Assembly: GCA_034440575.1 (NCBI GenBank)
Contig: JAOTOL010001160.1
Coordinates: 124,001 to 188,000, forward strand
Direction of reading: 5' to 3'
Source of the DNA: Imbricaverruca yamaguchii
Taxonomy: Eukaryota; Arthropoda; Thecostraca; Neoverrucidae
DNA: 64,000 bases
Below the pieces are notes generated by a model. That model saw nothing but the letters and a program-made list of their open reading frames with translations. It did no database searches and was not told where the DNA came from. Positions 11,124 through 25,534 of this stretch are shown one piece after another. The first letter of the stretch is position 1; every line of letters begins with the position of its first letter. A program made the translations under genes and the position numbers.

Positions 11124-12060
11124 ATTCCGCGGGATACAGTGGAAACGCTACTTGGTCTGTGCAGCTCGTGTATCACATAGCAAGCCAAGACTCTTCTTCC
11201 TAGCCCGCCCCCCCCCACACACACAAAGTCAGCATCACCGCATGATAACGGGACACGAGCGAGGTGTCAATGTCAATGTCGAGAAGATAGCAATAAGTTA
11301 CGATTAGAAGGCTCACGTTTGGCGGCTACTGTATGTATTGGATTTCAACGTTGGGTATCGATTGACAACGTTCAATCTGCAATGGGCCTTGACGTAAAGC
11401 CACCCACGAGATTACTGCCTAGCTATGTTGTTTCGACTCGCTCGGATTTGGCGCCAACTGATGGGATGGCCGTTCACTTGCGACAAAAACTGGCGGCTCT
11501 GCCAGCCTTCTGGTACCCGTCTATTGACAAAAACAGGGGTAAGCACTGCGATTGAGTGCTTAGCGATTAACCAATGTCGTGGAACCATTTAAGTCTTTCA
11601 CTGATGGATATCACTGCCACCACCAGTGTTTATTCTCGTTCAGCTGACGTCATATCTACAACAGCATAAAACGCCAGCCATTCCCTCTGTTTTAAGCTTT
11701 CTCAAACACACTCACATTGCCGGGAAGTGAACAGATTGTTGCTACACCGGCATGGTCAGCATCGGCTGGTGATTAGCTTGCAACGCCTTCGTATCAAAAT
11801 GGACCGGCATGCTTCGCGACGTGCCAGTGACACACCTCCCATTCCTGGTGCGGAAGTTTCGAGTGACCGACAGTGACCGCTCCAGTGACAGGCGCCGATG
11901 GTTACCGTGGCCGAGCAGTGACACCGGCTACCGTTGCCAGGCTCCAGTGATGGGCAGTGACAGATCGAGCGAGCTGCCGATGCCGGCTTCGGTGGCTCCT
12001 CCGCCAGCCAGCTGATTACTAGAAGTTTGATCCGTGCGGTGAGGCCATATTCGCTCGGTC

Positions 12061-14135
12061 GCTCCGCGATTGTTCGGCGTCCTGCTGTCACGGCAGCGAT
12101 GTCGCAACAACGCCTGTAGGGCCGCGCTGTGGTGGAACACCGCGCCGGGCCGAAACCAACACACTGACGCGGATGGCGGATACCTCAGATGCACACACCC
12201 ACCTACGGGCCGTCAACAAGCATCAAAACACCGGCTGTCTTGGCGGTAGTCGAGACACCAATCCGCCGCCCGCCGAGTCGAGCCGCAGCCGGGTCGGCGT
12301 CGGCCGACGTTATGTCTATGCAGATTATGGCCGCGGCTGTGGGGGCGACAGGCGAGTCGGAAGGGTCACGGTCGGCGTGGGTGAAAGCGACGTTGGTGTG
12401 TGTTTTGGTAGCGTCTGCGCGGGTTAGGGTCACGGGTCACATCTCAGGGTCCGCGTGGGTCAGCGGCGGCGCGCCGGTCTGGATTAGGGTTAGCTTAGGC
12501 GAATGATGGAGAGTGAGAGCGTGCTAATACCAATGCAGGTAAAAATGCCTCATGTGGGTGGCAAGGGCATGCTATCACTTATATGGGATATCACTGGTGT
12601 GGTTAAAAGAGGCATGTTATTACTGATGTGAGTAATGCAGGCATACTATAACTGCTGCGGGAAATAAGGGCATGCTATCACTGATATGAGTATCAAAAAC
12701 ATGCTATAAGTGATGCTGGTAACAAAGGCATGCCATCATTGATGTCAGACATCAAGGCATGTTTTCTCTGATGGGGGTAAGTTGAATGTGCTCACATGGA
12801 TGCCAACTAACGACGGCCAGCTGGCGTCGGTGTGGACTTGAGAGGATGGGCCCCGGCCGTTGTCGCCAGCTCACAGTGCAACCGGTATTCCCTTGGCCCT
12901 AACTTTCCTTGGATTCTTATGTACTCCCGGGATGCTGACCGGTTGCCTAAACTCTGATCTGCTCCTGGAGAACTGACCTGTTGCCCGAATTCCGACCTAT
13001 TCCGGGGATACTGGCCTCCTACCTGGACTCTGACTTCCGAAATGCCAGACTTGTTCCCGAAATTTTACCTGCTCCCGAGATGCTGGCCTGTTACCCGGAT
13101 TCTGACCTGTTCCCAAGATGCTGACCTGTTACCCGGATTCTGACTTGCTCCCGGGATGCTGACCTGCTTCTCAGACTCTGACCTGCTCCTCAGACTGCCA
13201 TTCCGCGGGATACAGTGGAAACGCTACTTGGTCTGTGCAGCTCGTGTATCACATAGCAAGCCAAGACTCTTCTTCCTAGCCCGCCCCCCCCACACACACA
13301 AAGTCAGCATCACCGCATGATAACGGGACACGAGCGAGGTGTCAATGTCAATGTCGAGAAGATAGCAATAAGTTACGATTAGAAGGCTCACGTTTGGCGG
13401 CTACTGTATGTATTGGATTTCAACGTTGGGTATCGATTGACAACGTTCAATCTGCAATGGGCCTTGACGTAAAGCCACCCACGAGATTACTGCCTAGCTA
13501 TGTTGTTTCGACTCGCTCGGATTTGGCGCCAACTGATGGGATGGCCGTTCACTTGCGACAAAAACTGGCGGCTCTGCCAGCCTTCTGGTACCCGTCTATT
13601 GACAAAAACAGGGGTAAGCACTGCGATTGAGTGCTTAGCGATTAACCAATGTCGTGGAACCATTTAAGTCTTTCACTGATGGATATCACTGCCACCACCA
13701 GTGTTTATTCTCGTTCAGCTGACGTCATATCTACAACAGCATAAAACGCCAGCCATTCCCTCTGTTTTAAGCTTTCTCAAACACACTCACATTGCCGGGA
13801 AGTGAACAGATTGTTGCTACACCGGCATGGTCAGCATCGGCTGGTGATTAGCTTGCAACGCCTTCGTATCAAAATGGACCGGCATGCTTCGCGACGTGCC
13901 AGTGACACACCTCCCATTCCTGGTGCGGAAGTTTCGAGTGACCGACAGTGACCGCTCCAGTGACAGGCGCCGATGGTTACCGTGGCCGAGCAGTGACACC
14001 GGCTACCGTTGCCAGGCTCCAGTGATGGGCAGTGACAGATCGAGCGAGCTGCCGATGCCGGCTTCGGTGGCTCCTCCGCCAGCCAGCTGATTACTAGAAG
14101 TTTGATCCGTGCGGTGAGGCCATATTCGCTCGGTC
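12061..14135 (+). repeat. 2.08-kb tandem duplication, copy 2
   Basis: Near-identical second copy of 9985-12060, directly abutting it. The unit end CGGTC is followed by GCATTC at the outer edge and by GCTCCG at the internal junction, so the junction shows only 2 bp of microhomology (GC). The 30-bp and 38-bp internal repeats recur at 12516-12791 and 12922-13199. One base of length difference shifts the later frames by one. Confidence 0.95.
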
Positions 14136-14310
14136 GCATTCAGCCGACAGAAGTTGGCGACCTTCTCTGATGATGAGGGTTCGGGCGGACGGGACCCAGT
14201 CGTCAGGCTGGCAGCGGCGCGCCCAGTGCAGGCCCCGCAGTGGGCCGGGCGCCGTCCGCCAGTGGCGGCTCGTGCCGCCCGTGGCTCCGTGCTGGTGTCG
14301 AGACGGCACT

Positions 14311-15267
14311 GGTGCTCCAGTGTACCGCCGCTGCTCCAGAGTACCGCCGCCGCACCAGGCTAGCGCCGCCGCACCAGGGTACCGCCGCTGCTCCAGGGTA
14401 CCGCCGCTGCTCCAGGGTACCGCCGCTGCTCCAGGGTACCGCCGCTGCACCAGGGTACCGCCGCTGCACCAGGGTACCGCCGCCGCACCAGGGTACCGCC
14501 GCTACACCAGGGTAGCGCCGCTACACAAGGGTAGCGCCGCTGCACCAGGGTACCGCCGCTGCTCCAGGGTACCGCCGCTGCACCAGGGTAACCCCGCCGC
14601 ACCAGGGTACCGCCGCTGCTCCAGGGTACTGCCGCTGCACCAGGGTACCGCCGCTGCACCAGGGTAACCCCACCGCACCAGGGTACCGCCGCTGCACCAG
14701 GGTACCGCCGGTGCACCAGGGTATCGCCGCTGCACCAGGGTAGCGCCGCTGCACCAGGGTACCGCCGCTGCACCAGGGTAACCCCGCCGCACCAGGGTAC
14801 CGCCGCTGCTCCAGGGTACCGCCGCTGCACCAGGGTAACCCCGCCGCACCAGGGTACCGCCGCTGCTCCAGGGTACCGCCGCTGCACCAGGGTACCGCCG
14901 CTGCACCAGGGTAACCCCGCCGCACCAGGGTACCGCCGCTGCACCAGGGTACCGCCGGTGCTCCAGGGTACCGCCGCTGCTTCAGGGTACCGCCGCTGCA
15001 CCAGGGTACCGCCGCTGCACCAGGGTACCGCCGCTGCTCGAGGGTAGCGCCGCTGCACCAGGGTACCGCCGCTGCACCAGGGTAGCGCCGCTACACCAGG
15101 GTAGCGCCGCTGCTCCAGGGTAGCGCCGCTGCTCCAGGGTAGCGCCGCTGCTCCAGGGTACCGCCGCTGCACCAGGGTACCGCCGCTGCACCAGGGTAGC
15201 GCCGCTGCACCAGGGTACCGCCGCTGCACCAGGGTAGCGCCGCTACACCAGGGTAGCGCCGCTGCAC
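14311..15267. repeat. 19-bp minisatellite, about 50 units
   Basis: Unit GCTGCACCAGGGTACCGCC with frequent variants GCTGCTCCAG, GGTAGCGCC and GGTAACCCC. Most units carry GGTACC. The unit lacks stops in any frame, so open frames of up to 289 codons cross it on both strands. These are artefacts. Confidence 0.97.
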
Positions 15268-17560
15268 GGCGCCAGCTGAGTAACCCGCGGAGTCACACAC
15301 ATGGCGCCGAGATGGCAATGGAGCGAGCGAGCGCAGACAACGTATTGACTGCGGATACTGAGGACACGCACCGTTGACGGTGGATGACCAGGAACAGCTG
15401 TATCGCATGCTGACCTGTTCCAGGGGTGCTCAAGCAACCGAGATTGTCGGAGGAGCAGCGAAAAATGAGGCTATTTTATATGAACTGCATGACGTTGCAT
15501 TTGCATTGCCTAACGGGTTGGGTGTTTTTATTCACTGATGACGTTTGGTGTATTAAGCAAAAGTGCACTACCTCCTTTCACATCGGTTTGACACTAAATT
15601 CGTTCCGGATTTGGCAAGTAACTCCATGAAATGGCTTTCCCCAGCCTTCCTCCCACACAACATCATCAGGCGTCATCATCAGCTAAGTGTAGACCACTCA
15701 TGTGCAGTCCAATTCATGAGTCCTTCGTCACCTTAGGTTATTGAAGCCGAGCATCACCACCCTGTAATTATTGTCTTCCATGTAGTCGGAAGTCTTTCTC
15801 TTCTCCGGACTGAGCTTCCCAGATAGGGGTCCGTACCATGGGAGGCTTGTTACATAAACTTTGACGCGGGTCAGCAGCCGTGAAAGGGCGTGTCGTGTGC
15901 TGTATAGGCCAGAGAACGGCTGGATGTATGTCGGAGAAGAAGGTGTGCCACTGAACAAGTGACGGCAGCTCTCGCTTTAAAGCGTTCCGATGTAGTAATG
16001 AATGGACTAGTGTGCTAAGCGATCCACTTGATTCCTTAAAGTTAGACAGGAAATGAGTGTTCCCTGCTCAGCCTGTCTGGGCAAGAGCCTAGTGTTGCAT
16101 CGTGCTAATTGACGGTGTATTTAGATATGGGCCGAAAGAAAAAATGGTGATGTTGTAAACTTGGCAGCTGTCATGGAGTTCTTTACGTGATGGCGGAAAA
16201 TCATGATTTTAAAAGGATGCAGACCGCACTGTTTGTTCGCAGAGCATTGCTCTTTGCAGTCGATGACATGTAATTCATGTTGGACGCTGGCATGTATCGA
16301 ACAACGCTTGTGCTTAGGTGAAAACGAAGCGCTCAGATGACTACTCACCCAACATACGATGGCAAGAAAATTTTCCCTGCCAGCATGATTAAATGACCCC
16401 ACCTCGCCAAAGACAATTCAGTGAGTGTTACCTGCAGAACTATGATTCTATTTTTACATACAGCTGGTTTTACCCATATAACACATTCATCCACCTTCAA
16501 TGCGCCTCACCATCGAATCAAGAAATAGCTCAGTGAAACCTCCCAGAACAATATGCTCGCCACGATGACACCGATGCTCGGTGCCCTCAGCGGCCGGCTG
16601 TAGAGGTGGTTGGGTGTGTACAGCCCATTATCGCCGTGGTGGAAGTGTGGTCACGGCGTGGCTGAACAATGCACACGAGACGGAGGGGGCCGGACTCGAG
16701 CTGGCCCCGACGGAGCCACAAGAACGCCCGGCACACGCATCACAGCCGCACACGACCGCCGCGCTACTGCTCAGCAGGTCGCACGTCGGCGTGGGTCAAG
16801 GCCGATAAGCGGCTATCATAGCACGGTGCAAAGCCATATGCTGAATTGTTTGCTTGATCGAATTGGTATCACGCAGCATTAAGGAGCTTTGTAAAAATCG
16901 TTTAAGCCGTTACGAAGATCGCTAAGATGCGATTGTGACTTATTAGATCTGCGACATATTTGAATGACCGGTTCAGAACCCATGTAGCATGGATGGCTTC
17001 ACTTCGTGGTGAACTTCATATTCCAAGTAAAGCTACTATTCCGTTTAAATTTAGTGATTTTTTGTCTCGCTTCTGTGTCTGTCGCCTGATGGTAATATAT
17101 CACAGCACAGTCTGAGGAGCACCACACATTAATGCAATGATTGAATCGAACTATGTTCAGGCAAGACAACAGTTGCTGGTACTTATTCTGCAACAACTGC
17201 TTAGGTCGCTCCTATGTCAATGGGTCATTCATCTAGTTAATACCATGCAAAATGATACAATTTTATGATGTGAAATATCGCAGTAATTTTGCACATTTGA
17301 TAGCCCAAATAAATCCAGCTTAACCATTTGTCTTGTCCACATGCAGACATGTAGTGCCAATGTAAATGGTAGCCAACTCTAATCAAGTCCGTTTTTTATC
17401 GCACCTACTTGATTCAACGAAGAAATTTCGCAGGATTTGAAATACCACCTTTCAATGGAAGCTGTAGAGTATTTCCACTCATTCAGGGCGTTGCCGCGCG
17501 CTAGATCACGTGATGACCGAGGGACGTATCGGACGTTTGTTTTTCCCATTCCGGAGCTCA
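15268..17560. other. Unique sequence, no gene recognised
   Basis: About 2.3 kb of ordinary-looking DNA. Open frames are under 100 codons on both strands without recognisable domains. A short GC-rich patch lies at 16570-16800. Confidence 0.55.
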
Positions 17561-17597
17561 TCCGACCTTCTCTTATATTATATAAGAGATGGTCGGA
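17561..17597. repeat. Near-perfect 17-bp inverted repeat, 3-nt loop
   Basis: Arm 17561-17577 (TCCGACCTTCTCTTATA) pairs with 17581-17597 with one mismatch, around the loop TTA. A direct repeat of GAGATGGTCGGA follows at once, then the AT tract begins. Confidence 0.85.
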
Positions 17598-17607
17598 GAG
17601 ATGGTCG

Positions 17608-18366
<759 letters not shown>

Positions 18367-18880
18367 TCCACCATCACCGACTGCCACCTCAGCCTCTACG
18401 ACTGCCGCGCTCAGCCTCCCCGACTGCAGCGCTCAGCCTCCCCGACTGCCACCTCAGCCTCCCCGACTGCCACGCTCAGCCTCCCCGACTTCTACCTCAG
18501 CTTCTCCGACTACCACCTCAGCCTCCCCGACTGCCGCGCTCAGCCTCCCCGGCTGCCACCTGAGCCTCCCTGACTGGCAGCGCTCAGCCTCCCCGACTGC
18601 CGCGCTCAGCCTCCCCGACTGCCACCTGAGCCTCCCCGACTGGCAGCGCTCAGCCTCCCCGACTGCCGCGCTCAGCCTCCCCGACTGCCACCTGAGCCTC
18701 CCTGACTGGCAGCGCTCAGCCTCCCCGACTGCCACCCTCAGCCTCCCCGACTTCTACCTCAGCTTCTCCGACTACCATCTCAGCTTCCCCGACTGCCACC
18801 TCAGCCTCCCCGACTTCTACCTCAGCCTCTCCGACTGCCCCCCCAGCCTCCTTGACTGCCACCCCAGCCTCTGCCCGCCG
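18367..18880. repeat. ~22-bp minisatellite with 66-bp higher-order unit
   Basis: Basic unit CAGCCTCCCCGACTGCC plus a variable tail (GCGCT, ACCT, or GGCAGCGCT). Three variants of about 22, 21 and 23 bp recur in fixed order as a 66-bp higher-order unit between about 18530 and 18720, a sign of local amplification. Confidence 0.9.
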
Positions 18881-19140
18881 CCTCATCCTCCTCGGTTGCC
18901 GCGCTCTGCCTCAGAGCGCCGTTTCCGCTGTCGCCATCGTTGCTCGTAGGAAGTGAACGGAGCATAAATCTCGTGCGATTTTCTCTGCTACCAGCCTAAG
19001 CTTCCTGCGAAGCTAGTGGGTGTATGAATTGGAAACACCGATGGAGGGCATTTTTTCTAACTCACGCACGCTCGCACACCGTAAAAAGCTTGGTTATCAA
19101 CTATTCATGCTGAAGCATGATAATGTGGCGGCAGCGATGT
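18881..19140. other. Unique spacer between two arrays
   Basis: Nothing recognisable. Confidence 0.5.
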
Positions 19141-19830
19141 CGGGCCTCGTCCAACATGCTAATTGAGAGGGCCGTGTCCCTCCCACATTCCTCTCCCCAC
19201 TCGTGACCGGAGCCTCATCCAGCATGCTAACAGAGAAGGCCGTTCCCCTCACACGCCTCTCTTCCCACCCGTGGTCAGCACCTCATCCAACATGTCAACC
19301 GCGAATGCCGTGCTTCACCTGCACCCCTCTTCCCACTCGTGGTCAGCATCTCCTCCAGCATGTTAACTGCGAATGCCGTTCTTCACCTGCACCCCTCTTC
19401 CCACTCGTGGTCAGCATCTCCTCCAGCATGTTAACTGCGAATGCCGTGCTTCACCTGCACCCCTCTTCCCACTCGTGGTCAGCATCTCCTCCAGCATGTT
19501 AACCGCGAATGCCGTGCTTCACCTGCACCCCTCTTCCCACTCGTGGTCAGCATCTCCTCCAGCATGTTAACCGCGAATGCCGTGCTTCACCTGCACCCCT
19601 CTTCTCACTCGTGGTCAGCATCTCCTCCAGCATGTTAACCGCGAATGCCGTGCTTCACCTGCACCCCTCTTCCCACTCGTGGTCAGCATCTCCTCCAGCA
19701 TGTTAACTGCGAAGGCCGTGCTCCTCCTGCACCCCTCTTCCCACTCGTGGCCAGCATCTCCTCCAGCATATGAACTGCGAAGGCCGTGCTCCTACACTCC
19801 TCTTCCAATTCGTGATCTGGGCCTCACCAG
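19141..19830. repeat. 68-bp minisatellite, about 10 units
   Basis: Central units are nearly identical and spaced exactly 68 bp (for example ATGCCG at 19373, 19441, 19509 and 19577). Landmarks are CTTCACCTGCACCCCTCTTC, CCACTCGTGGTCAGCATC and TCCTCCAGCATGTTAAC. Units at both edges are much more diverged than central ones, the pattern expected from unequal exchange in the middle of an array. Confidence 0.96.
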
Positions 19831-19976
19831 TTAGGTGCTTCTCATTGTGTCAGCGTTACTGTTGGTGGCAGGACCTGAACGACTGGGATGTGGACCCATT
19901 GGTAGCCCCCCCCCCCACACACCCGTCAAATCTTGCTAGGTGAAGCATTGCGGTGACTTGCTGTTTGCCGGTAGCG

Positions 19977-20967
<991 letters not shown>

Positions 20968-21801
20968 CAACCACCGACACCCACAGGGTGCCACAGGTGG
21001 CACGGAGGGCACGGTACAGCCACCGACACCCACAGGGCGTCACAGGTGTCACGGAGGGCACAGTACAGCCAGCGACACCCACAGACCGTCACAGGTGGCA
21101 CGGAGGACACGGTACAGCCAGCGACACCCACAGGGCGTCACAGGTGCCACAGTGGGCACTTTATAACCAGCGACACCCACAGGGCGTCACAGGTGCCACA
21201 GAGGGCACTTTATAACCAGCGACACCCACAGGGCGTTACAGGTGCCACAGTGGGCACTTTATAACCAGCGACACCCACAGGGCGTCACAGGTGTCACGGA
21301 GGGCACAGTACAGCCAGCGACACCCACAGGGCGTCACAGGTGGCACGGAGGACACGGTACAGCCAGCGACACCCACAGGGCGTCACAGGTGGCACGGAGG
21401 ACACGGTACAGCCAGCGACACCCACAGGGCGTCACAGGTGCCACAGTGGGCACTTTATAACCAGCGACACCCACAGGGCGTCACAGGTGTCACGGAGGGC
21501 ACAGTACAGCCAGCGACACCCACAGGGCGTCACAGGTGGCACGGAGGATACGGTACAGCCAGTGACACCCACAGGGCGTCACAGGTGCCACAGAGGGCAC
21601 TTTATAACCAGCGACACCCACAGGGCGTTACAGGTGTCACAGAGGGCACTTTATAACCAGCGACACCCACAGGGCGTTACAGGTGTCACAGAGGGCACTT
21701 TATAACCAGCGACACCCACAGGGCGTTACAGGTGTCACAGAGGGCACTTTATAACCAGCGACACCCACAGGGCGTCACAGGTGGCGCGGAGGTCATGGTA
21801 C
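20968..21801. repeat. 49-bp minisatellite, about 17 units, two unit types
   Basis: Shared core: CAGCGACACCCACAGGGCGT then CACAGGTG. One type continues CCACAGTGGGCACTTTATAAC, the other GGCACGGAGGACACGGTACAGC; the types alternate without strict order. The first type holds a TTTATAA TATA-like motif. Three phases of the 49-bp repeat produce overlapping open frames, which are artefacts. Confidence 0.96.
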
Positions 21802-23468
21802 GTCGCAGTACCGTCCGTCAGCCCGGTGGGGGCACGGCCAAATGTCGGCCAAGTACCGTCCAATATTCGCACGACCCGTCGAACCGCGAATTATGGCCTG
21901 CAGATTAAACTGATCAGAAATCAACAATGACATTGAAGTAATTTCAATGCTCTTGGTATTTCAAAAAATTGCATAGTGCTAGATTTGCATTAATATAGTA
22001 ATTGGATCCTTCCATTGGTTCGAGTGTTTGCATAACTCAGAGGTTCCTGGGGAAAATTCACAGTGCGTGGCTCTCAGGGATATAAAATAGCATAAGAAGA
22101 ATGACGTGCTTCTGAAGGTGGTATAGCACGGACTCGTTTCCAAGAGGGGCGAAGCACGGATTTTGTTATATAAGCTCTTGAATGGACATGCGCCCACTTA
22201 ATTTTGTCTTTGTCCTCACCTCCACCCCAACAATAATTTCAACTTGAATGAAACATTAAACCCTATGTTGCATGCCCCCAAATACATTTGGGCTCACCAA
22301 TTGCTTTCATGTATCGTACGCCCCGAAGACTTTCAGAAGTATACGCCCTTAGGGCGAAGGTCTAGGGGCCTCCGAGCAATGACGTGTCCAGCGTGAGGGG
22401 CCTCCTTCACCCCAGTCCATCAAAAGAACAACTTCGAGCCGAGCGGAGTGAGAGGGGGAACAAGGGATTACACGATGCAACTTTCACGGACCGAATCCCT
22501 GGAGGTTAATGTAGACTTAGCAGGGGCTTCATTTGGTTATTTGTTGTGTATTTCCTTTCAAGAATTTAGCCCTGGAAGCAAATTGTGTTATTGAGAACCT
22601 TGAATTTTGAGAACCGGGAGACGGACGTAGTCTGTGTCTCTTTGTAGATATTCTCGTGTTCTTGGGCATTTGTTTGCATTTGTGCATTCCCGCTCATGGA
22701 TATGCATCTTTCATCTTTTTCATAAGCCGTATACAATCAACAAATCTCGAACATGCATTTACAGGTCAGACCAACTTAAAGGTTGTTGAAAACAATACGA
22801 TCGCAAGTCAGGGATTGTGCGCATAATGGGCAGGGCCAGGAGAGGGTGGAAGGAGACCACAATCTGAGCGTCGAATTTTTCCTATGTTAACGGCAGAAAC
22901 AGTCATTGTTACAATTTTGCTTAGCTACGCACATCCGGAATGCGCATGGTATCAACCAGATGCAGCCATATAACTCATGATACTAAGCCTTCAAAGTCAC
23001 AGTTCTCACAACGACTTATACTGAAGTGTAACCAACACAAACTTTTTTTGCTGTTGTGGTATCATACATTATGGTCCGTCCTTACCCGGTTTGACATGAG
23101 TAAATGCGAGCCAAGTGTGAAGTCTCTTGAGCTAACCAGTGTCATTTGAATTGGACTTTGCATCAGCGAGGTTAAGTCCCTTGAACCACCAAAGCTCAGA
23201 GAGCTAATCTTGTGGGTCGCTCGTTGCGGGACGTGTCTTGGAATATTACAGCGTTCATGCTACCTGAACCGAGTCGGTGCATTCACAACATTCTAGCGCA
23301 TGGCTAAAGCTGCATCTCCGACTGAAACTTTCCCACCAATTGCTAGGCGTGGGATCAACGCAAGAAGCTCCGATTAGAATAGGCCTTCTTCTAGGGACTC
23401 GTCTAAGTGATCTTATGTGGAGGCTGCATCCATTAGCCTGTGTCGATAATTTTCAAAGTGGTGTTGTC
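21802..23468. other. Unique sequence, no gene recognised
   Basis: About 1.7 kb of ordinary sequence, AT-rich in parts. No domain is recognised in any open frame. Confidence 0.55.
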
Positions 23469-23514
23469 GTTCCTTGTGTTACCCGAAATGTCCATTTCGG
23501 GTAACACAAGGAAC
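23469..23514. repeat. Perfect 22-bp inverted repeat, 2-nt loop
   Basis: Arm 23469-23490 (starts GTTCCTTGTG, ends CGAAATG) is the exact reverse complement of 23493-23514, with the loop TC. It sits in otherwise unique sequence. Confidence 0.97.
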
Positions 23515-24527
23515 TCTGAGGTTTAAACAAGTAAAAATCATGATACAACCGCGGTTTCTGTACTTACTTATTTGAAGACCTCAGCATCACTCACTGGGCA
23601 TAGACATATAGACAAAGCTTCATATTTATTCGCCGTTTGAACTGCATAGCAGCATGACTGTGGGAGGCTGCTTTGTACGCTGATCTGATCACACCTCTGT
23701 GTTGATCAGAGGACGTCCTGTGTCAATGAGGTGTGGTGTCAATGAGGACGCATGCGGTGTTGGCAACACATCTCTTGATATTCTTTCCTTTGGTCAAGGC
23801 TGAGAGGCGACCCTTCAGTCTTAAAATTAAGGGCAACTGCCACCTCACCGCGATTTCTATGATCCTGTCTGTGGCGTTGAGTGATCGGACTTTTGCAAAG
23901 GCACTCTGGTAAAGGAACCTCCTGTGGCGCAGCTCACAGGAGGTTGGGGCTGCTCCTACGCCCCTGTCGCCTGATGCCATGGATTGTGCGCTAGGGCTAA
24001 CTCAGAGTGTTCCCCGAAAACAATGTTTAGAATCGCAACGGTAGCTTCCAATATACATTATTGGTCTCCCAGTACCATATCAAGGTCTTGGAAATAATGT
24101 TTCTCTCCCTTCCTTGCAACATAATTTATCGTGCCTCAGTTCAAATCCACCGCTTGCACCCGAGCGACTTAGGATGTCTTTGCAGAGGTTCTCATGCAGA
24201 ATACTTGGATTTATCGTGGAGCGCGAGAACAGCTCTCTTCTCTGCATACCACTCACCAAAATACAAGCCCATAAAATGAATTCAGAGGTCGGGTGGCCTT
24301 GGCATAGTCATGTGGCGACCCCGATGGGCGGTAGTCCCAAGGTCGATGCGATCCCGGCATAATGTGAGTTATGTATGGGAAGCCGCCACCGGTGTTAACA
24401 GATCAAGGCTGGAAGCATCAAGCATGTAAGAAGCGGTTGTCGCAGTCCGTGTGCCTTCGTGACGACCTCGGGACGTTCATACCTTCATAGATTAGCACGC
24501 GTGATGAAGAGCGATATCCGGAGTGTC
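23515..24527. other. Unique sequence, no gene recognised
   Basis: No recognisable gene, RNA or repeat of note; GAGGTGTGGTGTCAATGAGG holds a short local duplication near 23725-23745. Confidence 0.5.
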
Positions 24528-24690
24528 ATCGCTCACCGTCTGTGTCCGCTGCCGATGTCTGCCATCGCTCACCGTCTGTGTCCGCTGCCGATGTCTGCCA
24601 TCGCTCACCATCTGCGTCCGCTTCCGATGTCTGCCATCGCCCACCGTCTGTGTCTGCTCTCGATGTCTGCCATCGCCCACCGTCTGTGTT
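24528..24690. repeat. 36-bp minisatellite, about 4.5 units
   Basis: Unit made of ATCGCTCACCGTCTGTGTCC and GCTGCCGATGTCTGCC. As 36 is a multiple of three, several frames stay open (a 12-residue repeat containing PLPMSAI on the plus strand). Confidence 0.93.
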
Positions 24691-25534
24691 GGCCGGGTAA
24701 TTATATTCCAACTCAACCGGTGGAGGTACAGTTCAACACCCCGCCCATCAGGTTTTTAACATATTTTGTCCATGGGGTTACCTTAGGCTCGGAAATCGAA
24801 TCTGAGGCTTGTGGATACCTCCGACAATCGGCGTGCTCTGCATAATGATGTGAAATATGGCGTCATACGACTAAGATGTCTTTGTAAGCTACTATACATA
24901 TAAAGTGGGAAAGGATTTCCTGGATCCGAAAACTGTTCCGGGGTGACAAAATACAATGCCTTCACATAAATATACCGCATATGTCTCAAAGGTTTTCCAT
25001 TTGTCACCAACCTGTTGCATATAATGCGGTTTTCTGATAAAACAAAAATTCCCTCTCGATTTTCTTCAAATATTGATTTTTGAATCATGTGCTAGATATT
25101 ATATTGGTATCATTGATAAACAGAGTAAGACCTTGACTCGAATAATGTGCAAGCAATCCGTAGACATTGCTGGGTGCGTTCACCGTAAGGAGCAGCGCCA
25201 ATCAGGAGGAGGCGTCCGGGCAGAGGCACCTGGGGGATCAGGCGACCCACGTTAGAGAGACGCCTCGCCGCCGACAGTTTTGCTGCCTACCATTCCGCAA
25301 AAAACCCGGAGGGGTGAAACAGTCTGAATTTTGCTCTGCACGATCAAATGGTGGAAATTAGGACCTGTTTGATCCACTTTAACTTGATGAAATAATGCGA
25401 TGCAGTCTGGAACTTTCTCCTCGTGTGTATCTTCCAATTCGGGAAGTTTCTTTTTGAACCACTGGATATGGTCTTGCGTGATGCGCTACGAGAGTTTTCA
25501 TAGATCACCACACCCGTCAAGTTTCCCGATCTGA
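24691..25534. other. Unique AT-rich sequence, no gene recognised
   Basis: No recognised domain in any open frame. Confidence 0.5.

Larger units (their letters stand above)
9985..12060 (+). repeat. 2.08-kb tandem duplication, copy 1
   Basis: Begins GCTCCGCGATTG and ends CGCTCGGTC. The following 2,075 bases repeat it almost base for base. The only difference I found is one C lost in a C run (nine Cs at about 11208-11216, eight in copy 2). Internal features are the same in both copies: a 30-bp repeat, a 38-bp repeat and a TTAGGGTTAG-like motif near 10408. No gene is recognised in it. Confidence 0.95.

Noticed and set aside
14360..15229. 289-codon minus-strand frame with a 19-residue repeat
   Set aside because: Translation of the 19-bp minisatellite, which is open in every frame.
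20968..21801. Multiple promoters from TTTATAA motifs
   Set aside because: The motif recurs only because the 49-bp unit does; no initiator or downstream gene is visible.
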